Shown: positions 62,796 to 64,000 of the stretch, piece after piece
Layout of the letters: the number at the start of each line of letters is the position of its first letter
Numbering within the stretch: the first letter of the stretch is position 1
Origin: Scylla paramamosain
Taxonomy: Eukaryota; Arthropoda; Malacostraca; Decapoda; Portunidae
Direction of reading: 5' to 3'
Assembly: GCF_035594125.1 (NCBI RefSeq)
Contig: NC_087191.1
Span: 3,107,967 to 3,171,966, forward strand
Length of the DNA stretch: 64,000 nucleotides
Made by a program: the position numbers and the translations under genes
The notes under the pieces: generated by a model
What the model was told of the DNA's origin: nothing
The model's database searches: none
The model's input: only the letters and a program-made list of their open reading frames with translations

Positions 62796-62800
62796 CAGAT

Positions 62801-63515
62801 AAATGTGCAGACATCCAGAATCAGTGATCAAATCGGCCAGCTCACCTCAGGATCAACAACAGTCCTTGTGTCGTGTTCCTAGTTGATCCCCTATACGTAA
62901 ATGTCCGCTCTTTGCTTACAAACAAAAGCTGGTCACCTGTGAATACTTTATAAGCTCTATTTCATCCCTATATTTAGCTTTTTTTTTTTTTTTTATCAAG
63001 TCTTCAGCCATAATGTGGATAGCAGCAGACAGACATGTTTATCAACATACCTTTGTGTTGTGTTTGTGTTGTGTGTCTTGGGTTCTTAACATGTGCGGGT
63101 CGCGAGCGGACAGCCGCGTACAAGAGGACTAGGAACAATATAATGTCCACAGCAACATGGCTGAAGACTTGGTTAAAGATTAGACGAATTTAAGGATGAA
63201 AGAGATTCCATAAAGTGTTCACACCAATTAAGCATTTGTTTGTAAACAAAGGAAGGACAGCTACGTATAAGTGGACAGCTATGAAGTTCCCTTGATGGCT
63301 ACTTAAACTGCCTTTCTTTCAGCTTCTCATAATATGAAATAGTTTTATTTGTTGAGTTTCATGTAGGAATTCAGTAAATTATCAGAATTATCATGCTTTC
63401 TAGTTCCACTGAAGCTGCATTTTTTGCTTCTCAATTCTAAATATAGCTTTATTTGTGGAGCCCCATAAACAAATGCAATAATCGAGTATAATGTACTCGA
63501 GAGATTGCACAAAAT
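62801..63515. other. No gene recognised; 25-bp match to the CR1-like ORF1 start at 63,153
   Basis: 63,153-63,177 is identical to 1,433-1,457, including ATGGCTGAAGACTTGG, then a stop follows. Probably the leader of another CR1-like insertion truncated or rearranged just after its start codon. The rest shows nothing. Confidence 0.5.

Positions 63516-63582
<67 letters not shown>
63516..63582. repeat. (AAT)n microsatellite
   Basis: About 22 AAT units. Confidence 0.95.
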
Positions 63583-63583
<1 letters not shown>

Positions 63584-63784
63584 TCCAATCTTTCTGAAAT
63601 GTGGTATTTTACATATTTATCTATTTATTTTTTATAATGAAGAACATGAAATGAAGCTGAAATACATATCCTAAAACAGAGACAAATAACACTAAATGAA
63701 GTAAAACAATACATGTGGATGGTTAAAGAAGAGAGGAAAAGGAGGAGGCTACAGAATTTCGGGTAAAAGGCAGCTGCCTGCCTC

Positions 63785-63785
<1 letters not shown>

Positions 63786-63827
<42 letters not shown>

Positions 63828-63892
63828 AGTTAACTTTGTTACTTATCTGGTCTCTTATCTCTCTCTCTCAGATAAGTTAACTGTTACTTACC

Positions 63893-63953
<61 letters not shown>
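63786..63953. repeat. (CT)n / (GA)n compound repeat with AGATAAGTTAAC units
   Basis: (CT)n at 63,789-63,822, GATAAGTTAACTTTGTTACT, TTATCT-rich spacer, a second CT run, AGATAAGTTAACTGTTACTT, then (GA)n at 63,896-63,953. The layout parallels the CT/GA inverted repeat at 38.4-38.9 kb. Confidence 0.85.
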
Positions 63954-63956
<3 letters not shown>

Positions 63957-64000
63957 TTATCTATAGCTATCAAGGTCACTGGCAGACACTACAACCCATC

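Overview
The window is eukaryotic, repeat-saturated DNA, most likely from a decapod crustacean and probably a crab. I infer this from long (TA)n, (GA)n, (GT)n and (AAT)n arrays, a short interstitial run of the arthropod telomere repeat (CCTAA/TTAGG), and non-LTR and LTR retroelements of types common in decapod genomes. There is no prokaryotic organisation and no complete host gene. By eye, more than half of the window is transposon-derived.

Possible host signal is sparse. Three short minus-strand segments (16,429-16,543, 9,483-9,572 and 818-984) have canonical splice borders, and their phases chain in transcript order. They may be consecutive exons of one unidentified gene whose introns are packed with mobile elements. 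A fourth candidate exon (48,404-48,626, minus) lies in a ~1 kb segment that recurs inverted at 52,705-53,720, where its frame carries a stop.

Layout: 1.3-5.5 kb holds a nearly whole CR1-like LINE whose ORF1 combines a PHD-like finger with three CCCH fingers. A second APE-type LINE family ('LINE-1' here) occurs as eight sizeable copies, A-H, at 5.6-8.0, 8.15-8.8, 11.7-14.6, 18.7-20.3, 27.1-30.2, 34.4-36.3, 51.6-52.7 and 54.7-58.0 kb, plus a 3' scrap at 9.0 kb. 16.9-20.4 kb is another LINE on the minus strand, split by copy D. 22.8-26.4 kb holds fragments of three or four LINEs and a 131-bp hAT-type MITE. 30.7-37.0 kb is a LINE ORF1 remnant followed by BEL/Pao sequence interrupted by LINE-1 copy F. 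37.0-40.8 kb has solo LTRs and a CT/GA-rich inverted repeat.

42.9-47.3 kb is a complete but non-coding LTR retrotransposon: 5-bp target duplication GTAAG, paired LTRs, a polypurine tract, a nested solo LTR, and an interior built of three different minisatellites. 53.9-62.8 kb is a degraded Ty3/gypsy-type element on the minus strand whose pol order is gag-integrase-RT-RNase H. That is the copia-like order of the Gmr1-like group, and it is the most distinctive feature here. It has a tRNA-Lys-type primer-binding site, near-identical 5-bp flanks (CAAAT/CAGAT) and a full-length LINE-1 (copy G) nested inside.

All transposon reading frames carry stops or frameshifts, so the window looks like a graveyard of nested insertions. 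No CRISPR array, operon, rRNA or tRNA gene was seen. Clade names rest on motif recognition without database searches; element borders without a quoted target duplication are approximate.
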